Shown here: in pieces, positions 61,870-64,000 of the stretch | Position numbering within the stretch: position 1 is the stretch's first letter | Layout of the letters: each line of letters starts with the position of its first letter | Assembly: GCA_000242935.3 (NCBI GenBank) | Contig: CP007054.1 | Span: 1 to 64,000, forward strand | Source of the DNA: Opitutaceae bacterium TAV5 | GTDB taxonomy: Bacteria > Verrucomicrobiota > Verrucomicrobiia > Opitutales > Opitutaceae | Reading direction: 5' to 3' | DNA length: 64,000 bases | Notes under the pieces: generated by a model | What the model saw: the letters and a program-made list of their open reading frames with translations, nothing else | Databases searched by the model: none | Told to the model about the DNA's origin: nothing | Made by a program: the position numbers and the translations under genes

Positions 61870-62313
61870 TTACGGTTGGCGAACAGGTTCGTAGATCGGC
61901 ACGGCAACCGTTTCCGGGGCCAGTTTGCGCCCGTCGGCGGTTGTCCCCTCCTCCTCCCAGGAATAGTATCGAAGTACGCCTTCGCTTTGCCCGGTTGGCT
62001 TTTCGAGGGCCTGCTTGGACCAGTAGAGACGTTTAACCGCGTCACTCGATCCAAGGATATAGCCCTCATCCAAGCCTCGCCGGTAAACCTCCCCGTCCTC
62101 GCCGAGGACAAGCATGGAACCAAGCGCGCCGGCACCGGCGCCGATCAATGTACCGGCCGCGCGGTGCTTCTCGCCTCCGATCGCATAACCGGCACCGGCA
62201 CCCGCCAATGTCGACCCTGTGACAATGGCACTTCTTTTGTGGGTGCTTGAACATCCCGCCCCGGCAAGAATGACAAAGACGAGGACAGTCACTGTTTTGA
62301 ATATGCAGTTCAT
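61870..62313 (-). CDS. Glycine-zipper lipoprotein
   Basis: A 147-aa lipoprotein with lipobox LAGAGC (about 16-21), followed by glycine-zipper stretches (GSTLAGAGAGYAIGG, GTLIGAGAGALGSM) like those of TrbH/TraV-type and SlyB-type proteins. Followed by a soluble C-terminal domain. Its start overlaps the previous gene stop (62310), and the VirB5-like gene follows after 7 bp. Probably an outer-membrane component of the transfer system. Confidence 0.7.
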   Translation of the reverse strand: MNCIFKTVTVLVFVILAGAGCSSTHKRSAIVTGSTLAGAGAGYAIGGEKHRAAGTLIGAGAGALGSMLVLGEDGEVYRRGLDEGYILGSSDAVKRLYWSKQALEKPTGQSEGVLRYYSWEEEGTTADGRKLAPETVAVPIYEPVRQP

Positions 62314-63236
62314 AGGTGAGCAGGCCGGGTTGCCGGCCGTATTTCAGGCAGAGGTGTAACGTTCGCACATCCGGTTGCGACCGACGCCTCGAATTTTCTG
62401 ATAGCAGCTAGGAGATCGCTATCACGACTCCTGTCAGCGCAGCTACTCTGAATGAACGAGCGAACGGTTTGCCGAAGGCTCTGCGAGTCGACGAATACAT
62501 CCAGACCGAACTGTTGGACCAGATCGTCAGCCTGTCGGGCAGCGACATCGGTATCCGGATTGTTTATACAAATTTCGATCAGTCGGCTGTAAAGTTGATT
62601 TCCACGGGACTGAATGCCTTCAGCGACGGCTGCCTGGCGTAATTCTTCGGTGAGAAGACGAAGGCCGTCTTGCCGCTCATGTTCATAACCGGCCCTGCGC
62701 TCCCAATCCGCTTCACCCACGAGGGCATTGTTGTGATTGTCACGGATACAAACAGACTCACCTGGATACATCGGCAACCAGGCTTCAAGCTCCCGAACCG
62801 CCTCCGATGCACTCCGACAAAGGATGCTGTCGTTTTTTTCGACCAATGTCTGGGGAAGGACAGAATATCGGGGTGTTTCGGCGAGATACTGCGTTCTCCA
62901 CCTGTCCGAGTCTGCGACCAGCTCTACGGGATCGGCCGATGCGAACAACAATTTCGGATCACCGAGGGCATTCCGATGCAGATCAAAACCGGACCATGAT
63001 TGGTAAACACAATTTCCTTCAAGGTCATACCCGATTCCGTAAGAAATAAATCGATCATCAACGACCCACTTGCATTTGTCCAAATACCGGCGGCCGTCCA
63101 ACGCCACAACGGAACAAAGAACCGGATCAAGACCTGAATCTATAAAAGACACCGGTTCGATCCGGGACATGGAATCAAATTCTGCCCTCAATCTTGCGAC
63201 AGTTTCTTGTGACGAAAGATTATTGTTTTCAGGCAT
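62310..63236 (-). CDS. Hypothetical protein, 308 aa
   Basis: ATG 63236 (MPENNNLSSQ) is chosen because the frame upstream to 63416 overlaps the previous gene. A soluble, mixed-charge protein without a signal peptide or recognised domain. Coupled to the lipoprotein gene by ATGA. Probably a cytosolic transfer-operon protein. Confidence 0.6.
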   Translation of the reverse strand: MPENNNLSSQETVARLRAEFDSMSRIEPVSFIDSGLDPVLCSVVALDGRRYLDKCKWVVDDRFISYGIGYDLEGNCVYQSWSGFDLHRNALGDPKLLFASADPVELVADSDRWRTQYLAETPRYSVLPQTLVEKNDSILCRSASEAVRELEAWLPMYPGESVCIRDNHNNALVGEADWERRAGYEHERQDGLRLLTEELRQAAVAEGIQSRGNQLYSRLIEICINNPDTDVAARQADDLVQQFGLDVFVDSQSLRQTVRSFIQSSCADRSRDSDLLAAIRKFEASVATGCANVTPLPEIRPATRPAHL

Positions 63237-63267
63237 GTTTTCGAGTCTTGCTTCTGCGGATACGAGA

Positions 63268-63900
63268 TTACCGGTGATAAGCCGCCCCGTGGGCGTTTGC
63301 GGATGCCGTCGGCAGCGGCTTGCGGTTGCCGTCCTCTTCTCCCGGGACGGCAACCCGCCCCGGTAATTCATGACATCCCGCCAGCGCCTTCTCCACTTCT
63401 CCGAAACTGTCCACAACTAGCGAAAATGCCTTGTAGTATTTCTCGGCAATTTCGTTATTTTCTTCGGAACCGAAGAGATAATCGTCAGTAACCAGATCTC
63501 GCGAGGATTTCGCAAGAGCCTGCATGCTCTCATTGAGCTGTTCCAGCATGAGCGCGTTGCGACGCAACAGCATAAACCTGCCCTCGTCGCCGGAAGTCGT
63601 CAGGGTGTGAGTCACGGTCGCTTGGCCATAACCCCTTGCGCCGGCAACGTAGCGGACAACCAGCGATTCGGTTTCAGGCAAAGCTGTCAAGGCCTGGCAG
63701 GCACGTTCGGCATCAGGTTGAAAGCTTCTGGCAAATTTCAGCGCCGTTAGGCATTCATCCAACGTAAAAATCCCCTCCCGGCCATCCGGGCCAAGAGGGA
63801 ACTGCCTGTTCCAGGCATCTTCCTCCCTGCCGTATTTCCTGCCCACGTCGCGGATGGTGTTTATGTGAGTCTGCACGATGGATATTATCGTATTATTCAT
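63268..63900 (-). CDS. Hypothetical protein, 210 aa
   Basis: A soluble helical protein with no recognised family. The middle has 'RFMLLRRNALMLEQLNESMQALAKSSRDL', a likely amphipathic helix. It overlaps the partial upstream gene by 4 bp (ATGA), so the operon continues beyond the window. Confidence 0.6.
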   Translation of the reverse strand: MNNTIISIVQTHINTIRDVGRKYGREEDAWNRQFPLGPDGREGIFTLDECLTALKFARSFQPDAERACQALTALPETESLVVRYVAGARGYGQATVTHTLTTSGDEGRFMLLRRNALMLEQLNESMQALAKSSRDLVTDDYLFGSEENNEIAEKYYKAFSLVVDSFGEVEKALAGCHELPGRVAVPGEEDGNRKPLPTASANAHGAAYHR

Positions 63901-64000
63901 GACATTATGGATTCCAGTGGGGTGCGCTGCTGCGGGTTTAGTACATAGTAATCAAGGGGCGAATACCGGACGATGCGCCGGCTATCCTTTGCAGGATCAA
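63897..64000 (-). CDS. Partial gene, C-terminal 33 residues
   Basis: The frame runs from the window edge to a TGA at 63897-63899. It encodes a Pro/Arg-rich end (RRIVRYSPLDYYVLNPQQR). The stop overlaps the next ATG, as throughout this operon. The product cannot be named from this piece. Confidence 0.55.
   Translation of the reverse strand, partial: DPAKDSRRIVRYSPLDYYVLNPQQRTPLESIMS

Noticed and set aside
1-64000. tRNA and rRNA genes
   Set aside because: None found by eye on either strand.

Overview
The window looks like part of a large conjugative plasmid or other mobile replicon. It has an iteron array, conjugation-type (VirB/Trb-like) type IV secretion genes at both ends, a type IV pilus/type II secretion-like operon, accessory surface genes, and no rRNA, tRNA or housekeeping genes. 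The host is probably a GC-rich Gram-negative bacterium: there are a secretin, lipoproteins and a beta-barrel protein. The mix of DUF1573, MauE, rhodanese and Cys-rich secreted proteins would suit the Verrucomicrobiota/Planctomycetota group, but that placement is a guess.

Layout. 0.4-2.1 kb: an unknown protein and a ClpB-like AAA+ protein with an apparently permuted domain order. 2.3-3.1 kb: about 15 direct 16-bp iterons with AT-rich tracts and DnaA-box-like sites, a likely replication origin. 3.2-12.5 kb: a plus-strand operon with VirB8-, VirB9- and VirB10-like genes and a lipoprotein, then a coupled MoCo-carrier/SLOG and phosphoribosyltransferase pair and small unknown genes. 12.6-33.5 kb: an accessory region, AT-rich in parts, holding paralogous cassettes for secreted proteins (small Cys-rich peptide, YD-repeat-like protein, Ig-like protein, nine-Cys protein, PDZ protein). 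It also has redox-type genes (rhodanese, MauE, DUF1573), an ABC exporter, two alpha/beta hydrolases, an O-antigen-ligase-like protein and a GC-rich ISKra4-like IS. This region is bounded by a perfect 322-bp inverted repeat that carries the same peptide gene on each side.

33.7-42.2 kb is the most striking part: an 8.47-kb palindrome with essentially identical 4.15-kb arms. Each arm encodes an unknown 287-aa protein with a coding-like in-frame tail beyond its TGA, a 180-aa protein, a RusA-like Holliday-junction resolvase fused to a helix-turn-helix, a small membrane protein and an 84-aa protein. The central 177 bp is an imperfect palindrome in which 13 successive words (CTTAG, CTAAG, TAG, TTAAG) are each changed between the halves while the bases between them are conserved. 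A covalently closed, incompletely paired hairpin telomere would read this way. I propose that the replicon is linear, with 4.2-kb inverted terminal repeats ending in hairpins, and that assembly joined its two ends here. The RusA-like gene in the repeat is a natural candidate for resolving replicated telomeres or cruciforms.

42.3-54.3 kb, minus strand: a type IV pilus-like operon with PilT-like ATPase, secretin, PilB/GspE ATPase, major prepilin, PilM/N-, PilO- and PilP-like proteins, PilC/GspF and a minor pilin lacking Glu5. In its middle, a 259-aa gene lies entirely inside a 430-aa open frame. 54.7-59.0 kb: putative phage-type toxin/effector genes, a beta-barrel outer-membrane protein and a repeat-rich secreted protein. 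59.1-64 kb: VirB6/TrbL-, VirB5/TrbJ- and lipoprotein-type conjugation genes on the minus strand, running off the window. The pilus and secretion genes together suggest mating-pair formation helped by a retractable pilus. No relaxase, VirB4, VirD4, prepilin peptidase or telomere resolvase was recognised in the window.
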